From the NCBI GenBank assembly GCA_964030475.1, contig CAXIPT010000005.1:6439838-6503837 (forward strand): a stretch of DNA of 64,000 bases. Direction: 5' to 3'. Below are positions 12,501 to 22,483 of this stretch, piece by piece. How positions within the stretch are numbered: position 1 is the first letter of the stretch; each line of letters opens with the position of its first letter. Under the pieces are notes generated by a model, which worked only from the letters and a program-made list of their open reading frames with translations, was not told the origin of the DNA and did no database searches. This DNA comes from Tethya wilhelma. Its lineage: Eukaryota; Porifera; Demospongiae; Tethyida; Tethyidae. The translations under genes were made by a program, and so were the position numbers.

Positions 12501-13604
12501 CCCAGATAGGTAGATGCACACTCATTCTCTGTTGTCTGTTCATGCAGGTATAATGATTGGTGTGTTCAGTACAGTAGCCTCTGTGATTGATGAAATGGTT
12601 CATCCATTTTTCCCGGTAAGTGACGGGTACTTGTTAATGACTACTAATTTACCGATACATCATCTGTCTTCAAACTACACATCCACCCAGGACAACGAGG
12701 AGCAGATAGCCTATCTTGGTATTGTGTTGGAAGTGAGTGCTATTGTCTCGATGCTGGTCATTGGGTTCATCCTGGACAGAACAAAACTTTACTAGTAAGA
12801 AGAAATAGAGATGTCTGTCACAGCACACTAGCTGATGGTCACGTTTTGTTCTCCCTTTCCAGTGTGACCAACCTGACTGTGATGTTCGGTGCCACTGCGT
12901 TCATGGCTGCTTATGCGTCAGTCATTCAATTCCAGAGCCGTTTCTATCTGCTCTACCCTGCCATGGTGCTCGTTGGGTGAGTGAGTCCCTGGTAATTAGT
13001 TACAATTATCACTATCACTGGATCTAAGTGCTTTGTGTTTGTGGTAATGTTCATTATGTAGTGGTACAAGTGTGTGGTTATAAGGTCCTTATTGTGTTGG
13101 TTTCTTTAGGATGACCACATGTTCCTATCAAGCACTGGCCTATGAATATGGTATTGAAATGACTTACCCTGTCCCAGAGGGAACATCTGCTGGTGTCATT
13201 AACATCGTATCACAGGTAAAGTTGAAAGTGATAGCACTGTATTGTGTGTATGTATGTGTGTGTGTGTGTGTGTGTGTATTCATCATATATACCTAGCTTG
13301 GGAAAGTGAAAGGCCTGGTAACCAACCTCTTACTCATTATTTCTTGGTTCAGGTCATAACTATTGGAATGTTGACATTTGTGGGCCATTTCTCTGGCAAG
13401 AGAAATCTGGTTCCGTATGGAATGTGGTTCTTGGTTGGATCAGTTTTGGTAGGAGCAATCGTGTCAGGTTAGGAAGAGCTAGAATATTAGGTGTGCCATT
13501 TATCATGCCTTTCTCTCTCCCTCTCTCTTTCTCCAGTCTTCATTCGTCCTGAGCTAAGAAGAGTCAAGATTGACAAAGATAGTGGAATTGTTCGTGATCG
13601 TTGA
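11009..13604 (+). CDS. SLC49/FLVCR-like major facilitator transporter, copy C
   Basis: A plus-strand gene; ATG 11009 (MSEVSLTTSI), stop 13602-13604. It has about ten exons with good GT-AG junctions, such as a first donor after residues LRLTATG at about 11475 and a last exon beginning at about 13537 (VFIRPELRRVKIDKD). The family features are clear: RTYWWRWVVLAVFCLNLG, LLSMCYMITYI, DRYGLR, GQAISSLCNALIWGAAP, SERATATAFSGAIAPN and YPVPEGTSAG. LLSMCYM and PVPEGTSA are close to vertebrate FLVCR1/2 wording. It is more diverged from copies A and B than they are from each other. A (CT)n microsatellite (12441-12500) lies in an intron. It converges with copy D across 235 bp, where AATAAA (about 13733) could serve as poly-A signal. 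Confidence 0.87.
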
Positions 13605-13839
13605 GTTATACTTGTTTGTCTTTGTGTGTATGTGCATGTGTGTGTGTGTGTGACTGCATGCACCAAATGTTATGTGTTTGTGGTTCTGACCAAAAACAAT
13701 TTCTTTCTTATTTTTGTTAATTTATATTGGAAATAAATACATGATTTGAAATTAATAACAAAAAATAATATTATCTCCTGTTGAATTGAACAATGGTAGA
13801 AAAATACCTGCTCTAGCTATATTATAGGTATGTGTATAG

Positions 13840-14580
13840 TCAAGCCTGTTGAATACTTGGTGGTGGTGGTTGTTCACTCTGAACATGTACATCTGTTGCT
13901 GTCTTGCTGTTCCTTGATCCTCTTTCTAGTTCAACTCGTCTTAATGTCGGTCTAATGAAGACTGCAAGGATGAGAGCAAAAAAGAAAATAATTTTCTCAA
14001 TTCCTATAGTCTTGTCCCCAGGCTCCCTTTTGACCTGTACGTGAGTGAAAGGGCAAAGGGGAGCTTTGGTACAAGGCTACGATTCCTACATACTTGTGAG
14101 AATGGCTGCACACGCCATAAACCCCACCAGAGTCCAAGGTCCAATTCTGAAGTAGTATTTCCCCACAAAGAACACCAAGAAGAGATTGAATACCTGGAGA
14201 ACATATATATAGTATGTGTGTAAAATAGCATCACTGTTGCTGTGGCAACCACACACACCCAAGACCACACCTACCTGTGCAGAGATGTTGACCAAGGAGG
14301 CAGACATTGCCTCAGGCAATGGGTAAGTGATCTCCACAGCGTACTCATACATCATTCCTTGGTAGGCAGTCACCGTCATACTGGGAGAGAGGAAGAGCAA
14401 ACCATGGTGGACAGTTGAATGAAGAGTGATGAATGGAAGAGTAAAGTTATACCCTAGGAGTGCAATTGCTGGGTAGAGCCAGTAGAACGTCTTCTGGAAC
14501 TGAAGGAGAGCTTGTAAGAGAGCAAGAGAGAGTGTGCCACATACACACAGTATCACACTCATCAAACTGTGTGTGTGTGT

Positions 14581-14623
<43 letters not shown>

Positions 14624-15830
14624 TGTATGTCAAGGTGTAATATAATTTGAGAGCTACTGTAATGTACGTATACTAGTTGTGAGACTGACTAGAAAGCCTT
14701 TGTGTAGTCTAGGATCCTTCCAACCACCAACATGGCTACCACAGCAGATACAATAGATGTCAGTCCAAGATAGGCTATCTGCTCATCATAATCCTAGGAG
14801 TTATGTGTCAGTGTGTGTAGGTGTGTTCTCATCTTAGAATGAAAATGAAAGGGGGTTGCTCACTTTAAAATGAGGATGGATGATCTCATTAATCACTTGT
14901 AAAAGGGAACCAGCCACTGCTATTGCGATACCTGGGGAATGAAACACACGATGAAATAGAATTAACGCAACTAATAAAGTCTATGCTAATCCCTTCCAAT
15001 CCATGTAGACATACAACAACAGTACATGGTTGCTAACACACCAAGGAAGCTTAGCTCACCTGACGACATGAGAAACATGACAAAATAGACTCCATTTCTG
15101 GAGACGAGACTCTTGAGTGACTTCTTGAGCTGTGCCCACCCAGAGTGGCCCTCCTGACCCTCCAACTGACGGGAGATACTGGGGGGAGAGGGCGGGGCAT
15201 TGGGGAAGGCTGCGTGGAGTGAGAGAATGAGTTCACACATACACAGAAATGAGAGACAATAGCAAAGACAACACATGCAAGAATATATACAAATAATTAT
15301 TATTTCAGCACACAATAAAGAATTAATGATTGAGGTTTTGTGTACCGACTAGAGTTAGGAAGAGGATGAGTACACCAGCCACTGCCTGGGCCAGGTACCA
15401 GTAGAACAGCTGGTGGTTTGTGATGCCACTCCAGTGAACATACAGATCCTGGTCAACATCTGAGGGGCGTGTCCCATTGGGACACACCTTATCAACGATG
15501 TCATGGTTCTGGTGAATGAGAATGGGACTGAGGACGAGCCCAATGAGCACACCACTCTGGGAGAGGCAATGTATGGTGCAAGATATGTGAACACTTCGAC
15601 AGAATCAATGGCCAAAGTTTTGACTATCATTATATTATCTCACATTTGGTGCAATTGCTCCTGACAGTGCAGTGGCAGTAGCTCTCTCATTGGAGGGAAA
15701 CCACGCCTCCGAGAGCAGAGGGGCTGCCCCCCAAATTAAGACGTTTAATAAAGAAGCCACTCCTTGACCAGCAAGTACAAACCAGAAATAACTAGCACCT
15801 GATGAAGATATTGAAAATTCATCAATCACG

Positions 15831-15914
<84 letters not shown>

Positions 15915-16398
15915 TATTACAATAATTCTTACCACTTCCGATGACTATTAACGATGCTCCCAATGCATTCGCACAACTTGCAATCACCACGGTAACTCGT
16001 AGTCCAAACCGATGAAGGAACCAAGTGAACGGAGCTATAAAACTCATGTAGGTAACAATGGCCATGCTCGACAGCCAGTTGACTGCAGTGTCATCAACGC
16101 CATAGTAGCATCTAATAACATCAGCAATGGGGGACTCTGTGACCCACACCATGTTCTGTGCACCAAGATTGAGACAGAACACAGTCAGCACCACCCATCT
16201 CCACCAGTAGGTGCGGATCACTTGTTCTCCAGCATCACCCTCTCTACAGACATCAGGCCCAGCCTGGTCACGGTAGGGTTTCTTGTTGAAGTCGGGAGAG
16301 AGAAGGGGTCTTTTCTCTGGGCACTCTCCTCTTGACTGGACCTCGTCACTAGTGGCTGGCCATGGGGGAGACTCGCTGTACAGTGAACTCCTATCCAT
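13840..16398 (-). CDS. SLC49/FLVCR-like major facilitator transporter, copy D
   Basis: A minus-strand gene; ATG 16398 (MDRSSLYSESP), stop at 13840 after a proline-rich tail EQPPPPSIQQA. The first helix again reads RTYWWRWVVLTVFCLNL. It is followed by the loop HRFGLR, where the usual MFS aspartate (DRYG) is replaced by histidine. Other conserved segments are IWGAAPLLSEAWFP, ERATATALSGAIAPN and YPLPEAMSAS, where the PEGTSA of its neighbours has become PEAMSA. Long CA and GT microsatellites sit in introns (about 15828-15912 and 14562-14621). The gene is the most divergent of the four and may transport something different. Confidence 0.84.
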
Positions 16399-16705
16399 CG
16401 CCTCTTGTGGTCTATCCCCTCCACTGCGATGGGGACCTGCCCATGTTACACTATGAATATGATTAATTCTACCGCAGCCAATTGGTAAAATACCACAATG
16501 TTAAACCAACAGGAAGCACGTGTTCATGACAAGAGTACAGTAAAATAATAATTATTATTAAAGAGTCATATTCTCTGCAGGAACAAATCAAAACTTGAAA
16601 TAAACATACCAGTTATTACAACTCAATCTGCTAACAGTGAGAATACAAAAATGAAAAAAAGAGTTATGACTAAAATAACTTTCCTAACTCATTATCAGTT
16701 AGTGT

Positions 16706-18506
16706 TTATAGATTGAAGGCAGCTGTAATGATAGCGAGAGACAGGAGCAGTACTGCTGTGACAGGGAGGGCAGTAGCCAGCTCTGACGATGGAAAGGTGA
16801 GCCTGGCATTTGGATTACCCCTGGTCGCATTAAATGCCATCACTGTACAATTCTCTGTATCTCTAGAATAAACGAAAGCAGTTCCCCACATCCTGTTACA
16901 CAACCCCTCGGCATCACGGTACATCTGTTCAAACGTGACGCAAGAAGAGTTAGCAGGACACGAGTTGTAGCCGTGCACATCAAAATCAAAGTCTGCCAGC
17001 CAATTCTCAACGCAAGTGAAGTCATTTCGACAAGCTTCAAACCATCGATCGCAGTAGTCGGCACAGACAGGCACACCACTGATGTAGCCAGAGCCAGGTT
17101 CTATCTCAAAGTAGCCCAGCATTGGCTCACACTGGTAGAAACACTCCTCATCCTGTATTCAAGTTATAGTATTATATTTTTTTCGTAAGTGAGTTTCTGG
17201 TTGGGTATTAGTCATTATTAAATTATATTCTTTTTCACCAAACCCAGTATGCAGATTGAAAATATCAAACTTAATTAGACAGGCAGAATTAAAGTTTGAT
17301 ATTTTCAATCTGCATACTGGGTTGGTGAACAAGAATATAATTTAATATAGTATTATGTCAGCAATGTTTTACCACGATCAAGTCTTAAAACTGTGACACA
17401 TTGTCAAGAGTAGATTATGTACTCAATCAGCCTTGTGTATTGCATCATACATGTATAGCAAGTTACACTACAACCAAAACATGTGCAGAGCATGCATGGC
17501 CCTCATAAAAAAACTGAGCTGGAGTGGCATTTGTGAAATCCCACATGTGCTGCTTCTTAAACATGCATGCAGCTTCAACTTCTTCTTCTACGAAATCTAG
17601 ACTTAGAGTATAGTTTGTTGCTTGTTTTTTGTTTGTTTTCGTCTCTAATTGTTCTTGTTTGCCCCTGTACATTAGTTTATTGCTCCTCTTGTTGGAGTGT
17701 GAAATTACAATTTCAATTACAATTACATTATTATGCAAGCTCTATGGTTTCATGCCTGATGATTCAAGGAGTTGGCCCTGATGTACTGTGGTCTGTGAGT
17801 GAGGAGCTATGCATGCACATCTTTAGAGGTTAATACAATGAGAACAATCAACTGCTACAAGCAGCTGACATGTGCACAGCGGCATATACTGTACACAGGT
17901 ACGATCAATTAAGAAGCTGTAGTTATGTATGTATGGAATCAATTCAAGTGACATGAGCATACTATGCAGCACTACTCACATTTTTCTACATGCATCCTAC
18001 ACATACTCTACTATACAAACACATACACTATACATTCCTCGCCTGGCAATGAAAAGCCAATTAGCATACCTCAATGCCAGTCTGCTACAGTGCAGCCCTT
18101 ACAGTCCTGCTATGGATGGTCAAAACTAACCTCACACCTTAGCTAGTTAATCACAATTAGCTTATTTCCAAGCTCGGTTTAATGTCCAAACATTGCCAAC
18201 CTTGATAAACACTTCACATTCTGGAGACAAGGGCTGATCCTTGTTGCACAGATCCCAGGAGTAGTTGTACAGTCCCACCGCCTTGTGCATACTAATGCTC
18301 TCGGAGAGTGCGACGTTGCAGCATGAGTGGTCCTCCCAGGAGAGACACTCACTGAACGATTCTTCTTCCGGTGATGGAATCTCTTTGTGAAATGGTCCGT
18401 CTAGGCACGTGTCTGGAAATCCCGGCTGAATGAAATCTTCATCGTGATCTCCAAGCACACTCACGGTGGAGATGAGTAGGATTGAAAGAGAAAGTACCAG
18501 CTGCAT
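16706..18506 (-). CDS. Folate-receptor-like GPI-anchored protein
   Basis: Two exons: 18201-18506 and 16706-17152, joined in phase 0 across a 1.05 kb intron, giving 250 residues. An N-terminal signal peptide (MQLVLSLSILLISTVSVLG) precedes the folate-receptor fold. Characteristic cysteine motifs are CLDGPFHKEIPSPEE, SWEDHSCCN, ECFYQCEPMLGYF, VPVCADYCDRWFEAC, TCVENW and CVTFEQMYRDAEGLCNRMW. A C-terminal hydrophobic stretch (ALPVTAVLLLSLAIITAAF) with no following charged residue indicates a GPI anchor. The family includes folate receptors, riboflavin-binding protein, retbindin and JUNO, so the ligand is uncertain. It shares a 190-bp divergent promoter region with the arylsulfatase gene. Confidence 0.85.
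17217..17346. repeat. Near-perfect long hairpin in the folate-receptor-like intron
   Basis: Arms at 17217-17272 and 17292-17346 are reverse complements with one mismatch and one single-base gap. The loop is 19 nt. The core CCCAGTATGCAGATTG is fully paired. It could be a small foldback/MITE or a precursor of a small RNA; nothing in the sequence alone decides between them. Confidence 0.9.
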
Positions 18507-18696
18507 AGTTGCTTCTTTCGACTGATTCAGACGGCCACTGTGCCCCTTGGGACTGTGTCAAACGGCACCGGATCCCACGTGGCCGGCCGACCGCGTACCG
18601 ACCAGGCGGCGTGCGCTTGCGCATGCGCAACAAGAAACTGTAAATGGTCGTCACACCAATAAACGCATTCATCGATCATGTGCACTCAAGATCAAG
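18507..18696. promoter_or_regulatory. Shared divergent promoter region
   Basis: 190 bp lie between the minus-strand ATG at 18506 and the plus-strand ATG at 18697. The centre is GC-rich with CpGs (about 18570-18630, including GCGCATGCGC), which fits an NRF1-like palindromic site. The open frame that runs upstream of 18697 to 18547 is not needed, because 18697 starts a proper signal peptide. Confidence 0.5.
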
Positions 18697-20217
18697 ATGA
18701 GCAATACTGGACTAATAGTCTGTGTAACATTGCTAGCAGCTACACTGAATGTTGCAGGAGGTATTCCTCCACCCCCTGGTCCCCATATTGTCTTCCTCCT
18801 GGTGGATGACTGGGGGTGGGCCAATGTGGGCTACCACAGAGACCCTCCCACTCCTGAGGTGAGCACACCCAACTTGGATAACCTAGCCAAGAGTGGAGTG
18901 GAGCTGGATCAGCATTACGTCTATCATTTCTGCTCACCATCTCGATGCTCCTTCTTGACCGGGAGACTGCCAATCCATGTCAATGACAAGAATGGTGAGC
19001 TGGACTACAACCCTGAGGATCCAGTGTCTGGTTTCAGCGGTATCCCTCGCAATATGACAAGCATCGCTGAGAAGTTGCGAGAAGCTGGGTACGCCACACA
19101 CATGGTAGGGAAGTGGCATGCAGGGATGGCCACTCCAGATCATATCCCAACAGGACGAGGGTTTGACACCTCATATGGCTATTTCAGTGGTGTCAATGAC
19201 TACTACAATGAAACTAGACTCTCTTGCAATCACACGGCCATTGTTGACCTGTGGGACAACTACAAACCAGCAATCGGAGACAATGGTACTGGGTATGAAG
19301 AAGCTCTGTTCAAGAAACATGTGATGAGCATTATTGAGAATCACGACACGAGTCACCAACTGTTCCTATACTATGCCCCCCACATTGCACACGGTCCTCT
19401 GGAGGTGCCTAAGGAGTACTATGATATGTTTGCATTTATTGATGTGGACGATCGGCGAACATACCATGCCATGGTGAAGTTCTTGGATGACATTGTTGGA
19501 AATATGACGGAGGCCTTAAAGAAACGCCAACTGTGGGACGATCTCTTGTTTGTTACTGTTGCTGATAATGGTGGCCCAGTGTTTAGGGGGGCAAACAACT
19601 ACCCCCTTAAAGGGGGCAAGTTGACCGACTGGCAAGGAGGGATTCGTGCAAATGCATTTGTATCAGGTGGGTATGTTCCAGAGCACAGGAGAGGCCAGAA
19701 GATTGATGGCTACATTCACATTGCAGATTGGTATGCCACGCTCTGTGAACTAGCACACGTGAATCCCATTGATGACAAAGCAGCTAAAGCTAAGCTGCCT
19801 CCAATAGACAGCTTAAACATGTGGCCCCTCATTTCAGGGGACAGTTTTTCTTCCCCTCGCACTGATGTCCCCATCAGCTACAATACTCTGATCAGCGGGG
19901 ACTATAAGATACTAACAGGAACCGTAGAGCAAGCTGGTTGGACTGGACCCAAGAATCCAAATGCTTCCAATCCATCTGGTGAAATCAGTGCAGTGGAGGA
20001 ATGTGGAGAGGCTGGTTGTTTGTACAACATCAAAGATGACCCAGGAGAGCACCACAACCTTGCCAAGACAAATGTAACTATTCTTGCAGAGTTGCAACAG
20101 CGACTAATACAGTATCAAGCTTCCTATTTCAATCCTGACCGCGGGGAGATATGGCCTGGTGCCTGCGAGTGTGCTCTCAATAAGTATTCTGGTTTTTGGG
20201 GGCCATTTTTAAAATAA
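18697..20217 (+). CDS. Arylsulfatase (ARSB-like), intronless
   Basis: A single-exon gene of 506 residues. The ATG at 18697 was chosen because it is followed directly by a hydrophobic signal peptide. Type I sulfatase signatures are intact: the metal-binding DDWGW (D37, D38), the formylglycine motif CSPSR with C79 as the residue to be modified, TGR, GKWHAG (K139), DNGG (D290, N291) and GGKLTDWQGGIR. The order and spacing match arylsulfatase B/I/J, lysosomal or secreted enzymes that remove sulfate from glycosaminoglycans or related sulfated sugars. Several NxT/S sites fit a secretory protein. It is divergent from the folate-receptor-like gene. The absence of introns contrasts with the intron-rich genes to its left. 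Confidence 0.92.
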   Translation: MSNTGLIVCVTLLAATLNVAGGIPPPPGPHIVFLLVDDWGWANVGYHRDPPTPEVSTPNLDNLAKSGVELDQHYVYHFCSPSRCSFLTGRLPIHVNDKNGELDYNPEDPVSGFSGIPRNMTSIAEKLREAGYATHMVGKWHAGMATPDHIPTGRGFDTSYGYFSGVNDYYNETRLSCNHTAIVDLWDNYKPAIGDNGTGYEEALFKKHVMSIIENHDTSHQLFLYYAPHIAHGPLEVPKEYYDMFAFIDVDDRRTYHAMVKFLDDIVGNMTEALKKRQLWDDLLFVTVADNGGPVFRGANNYPLKGGKLTDWQGGIRANAFVSGGYVPEHRRGQKIDGYIHIADWYATLCELAHVNPIDDKAAKAKLPPIDSLNMWPLISGDSFSSPRTDVPISYNTLISGDYKILTGTVEQAGWTGPKNPNASNPSGEISAVEECGEAGCLYNIKDDPGEHHNLAKTNVTILAELQQRLIQYQASYFNPDRGEIWPGACECALNKYSGFWGPFLK

Positions 20218-20713
20218 AGAGCAAACCCTTTTCCACTCAAAACTCTATGAAACAGTGGTATGTATGGTTTCATCAATTCATAACTTTCATTGTTGTGTTC
20301 TTTTACTGATAATAATATACTGTTAATAATTAACATCCCTTCAGGCGAAGTGCCAAGGGAAGAATTGATTCCGAAAAATGAGATTTTTATTGAGTCTATC
20401 TCTCATCAGTATGCAGTTTATGTTGTTTATTGCACATAATATTCAGCAGGCCTGCTTGCATGAAGCCAAGATCTATAGTACACATGATGAGCACCTGCAT
20501 GGTTATCTGTGTATCACTCTAGACAGGCAACCTTGGTGGTTGACTGCTTACTATACTTGCAACCACTGTTTATCAGAAACTTCCTTTTTGTGATATTATT
20601 CCCTGAACACAAAGGGCACAAGACTTTGAAGTGCACTTGTATAAGTAGCTGCTCCTTTAGCTTGAAGTGGGTATACAATTCAGAAACTAGCAGTTGCTAC
20701 TGATTTTGTAGAG
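20218..20713. promoter_or_regulatory. Intergenic region with TATA promoter of cysteine-rich gene 1
   Basis: TATAAGTAGC begins at 20640, 74 bp before the ATG. The surrounding ~65 bp, which ends in CAGAAACTAG, are conserved almost base for base upstream of the second paralog (22411-22475). This argues for a shared TATA core promoter and 5' UTR. The rest of the interval is AT-rich with no gene that I can support. Confidence 0.6.
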
Positions 20714-21706
20714 ATGGTCCATTTCAGTGTGCTGGTCAGTGTGACCTTGTGCCTGTTGCCCACTGCAACAATGGCTCAAATACCATACTTTCCTCGACTG
20801 CTGCGTGGAGATGGCAATGACCAGACTTGTGCATCAACTGATCTTCGTGAGACTGTCCGTACTAGAATCAGTCGAGATATCCAAGGTCTACTTCAGAACT
20901 TCAACACAAAGAGCTGTAATGTTGGGCAATATGAGGACTACCCTGTGAACTCTTGTGGAGACATTCCAGCCAATTGTCCCTCAGACTACTACTGGGTTAG
21001 AGTGCCTGGGAGTGAAGACCCAAGACGTGTCTACTGCACTTCAAATGAACAATGTTGTCATGGCAACAAAGGCAAGTGGATGAGGATAGGCTACCTGAAC
21101 ATGACAAACCCTGATCAGCAATGCCCCACCAGGTGGAGGGAAATTGGACAGCCAATACGCAGCTGTCGCCGAGAGCACACACGGTTCAGTAACAATGTGT
21201 TCTACTCTTCAATGGGTACAACTTTCAGTCGTGTGTGTGGGAGGGTGATTGCCTACCAATATGGAATACCAGAAGCTTTTAATGCTGGTCAAAACATTGA
21301 TGGTCGCTACGTCGATGGAGTGTCCATCACCTATGGATCTCCTCGCCAACACATCTGGTCCTTTGCTGGAGCCGGGCCATTCGCTCGCTGTGCTTGCAAT
21401 CGTGACCCAAGTGGTGGCCAAGCAGTGGTTTCCCCGCCATTTGTAAATGATGAATACTTCTGTGAACTTGGCGCAAATGTAAATGCTGAAGGTCGTTTCT
21501 TTCCCAATAATCTTCTTTGGGATGGGCAGGGATGCTCTGAAGGCAGTACTTGCTGCAGTTTGAACAACCCTCCTTGGTTCTGTAAGGAGCTGAGTGAAGC
21601 CACCCAGGAAGATGTTGAACTTCGTATCCTTACAGCTGCTATCAATCAAGAGTTGCTGGAGAGTGAGGATACACCAATTGAACTGATAGAAATATATGTG
21701 CAGTGA
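20714..21706 (+). CDS. Secreted cysteine-rich protein of unknown function, paralog 1
   Basis: A single-exon gene of 330 residues, starting at the ATG at 20714 with a signal peptide ending near TATMAQ. The mature part has about 20 cysteines in motifs such as NSCGDIPANCPSDYYW, VYCTSNEQCCHGNKGKW, CPTRWREI, SRVCGRVIAYQYG, YVDGVSITYGSPRQHIW, WDGQGC, STCCSLN and PPWFCKEL. It ends in the acidic DTPIELIEIYVQ. I recognise no named domain. The wording YVDG-SITYG-PR-HIW, PPWF and a terminal IELIEIYVQ recalls uncharacterised secreted proteins repeated in sponge and cnidarian gene sets, an impression from memory that needs a search. No membrane segment follows, so it is probably secreted and disulfide-rich. 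Confidence 0.8.
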   Translation: MVHFSVLVSVTLCLLPTATMAQIPYFPRLLRGDGNDQTCASTDLRETVRTRISRDIQGLLQNFNTKSCNVGQYEDYPVNSCGDIPANCPSDYYWVRVPGSEDPRRVYCTSNEQCCHGNKGKWMRIGYLNMTNPDQQCPTRWREIGQPIRSCRREHTRFSNNVFYSSMGTTFSRVCGRVIAYQYGIPEAFNAGQNIDGRYVDGVSITYGSPRQHIWSFAGAGPFARCACNRDPSGGQAVVSPPFVNDEYFCELGANVNAEGRFFPNNLLWDGQGCSEGSTCCSLNNPPWFCKELSEATQEDVELRILTAAINQELLESEDTPIELIEIYVQ

Positions 21707-21927
21707 TTTGATTTGTCACAATATGATTCTGTTGTTTATATAACAACAAAAGTGAACAAAAGTTCTGCTTTTGCAACTGCTAATGTGTGCAAATCAAAAT
21801 GATTAACTCTTTGTTGAACTCAAAATGTTACGGTCCAAGAGAGTCCAAGTGACTTAGAATGTTCATGAACTGGTTTGGAAGTCGACTAGCTAGTGTGTAT
21901 AAATATTCTCTGCTTCAATGTTTATGA

Positions 21928-22062
21928 GTTCTAGTAGCTCAGTAGTAAGAGCATTTGACTAGAATGCAAAATAATCGAAACTTTTGTCAGAATGGACTGG
22001 TGTTAAAATTTAAACTTTGAAATAGAATACAAAAGGCCTCAGTTCCAATCCAGCTTGTACGT
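21928..22062 (+). repeat. tRNA-like sequence, interrupted copy
   Basis: An A-box-like TAGCTCAGTAG and a B-box-like AGTTCCAATCC are separated by an extra ~70 bp relative to the copy at 23701. The extra DNA sits in the anticodon-arm position and is bounded by the near-repeats AGAATGCAAAA and AGAATACAAAA. The cloverleaf stems do not pair well, so this is a tRNA-derived relic, not a working tRNA. Confidence 0.6.
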
Positions 22063-22086
22063 TCTTAAGATTTAAGCACTCACGAT

Positions 22087-22408
22087 AATTTTAATAAATG
22101 AGTTTCTTAAAGCTAAAATGCTGCAGGCAAGTGTATGGGATCATCAATAGCAAATTAATACATTGCTACGTAGCATAATATATAGCTATTGGTAGCTCTA
22201 AAACAGTTCAATCACTTACAACCTCCCACATACAATAGTATTATACATACAATACATTATACTGTAATGACTAATTATTCACTACTACACAAGCAGTAAA
22301 GCACAAATTCCACAGAGCATCATATGCTTGGGTGGTTTGAAATGGTTTAGAACACACAAGATAGCTACATGTAGAGTAAACACAAACATCATGTTTACAT
22401 TGTACTAA
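22087..22408. repeat. Dispersed repeat, copy 1
   Basis: About 320 bp that recur with roughly 85% identity by eye at 32411-32712. Shared stretches include AGCTCTAAAACAGTTCA, GCATCATATGCTTGGGTGG and AGATAGCTACATGTAGAGTA. It has no open frame. It lies just before the promoter of the second cysteine-rich gene. Confidence 0.8.
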
Positions 22409-22410
22409 AA

Positions 22411-22475
22411 GCGCACTTGTATAAGTAGCCGCTGCTTTAGCTTGAAGTGGATATACAACTCAGAAACTAGCTATT
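22411..22475 (+). promoter_or_regulatory. TATA promoter of cysteine-rich gene 2
   Basis: TATAAGTAGC starts at 22420, 64 bp before the ATG at 22484, and is embedded in the ~65-bp block shared with 20632-20700. Confidence 0.6.
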
Positions 22476-22483
22476 TTGTAGAG

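Noticed and set aside
18547..18696. Arylsulfatase frame open upstream of the chosen start.
   Set aside because: The ATG at 18697 gives a clear signal peptide; the upstream part is promoter-like and lacks signal or domain features.
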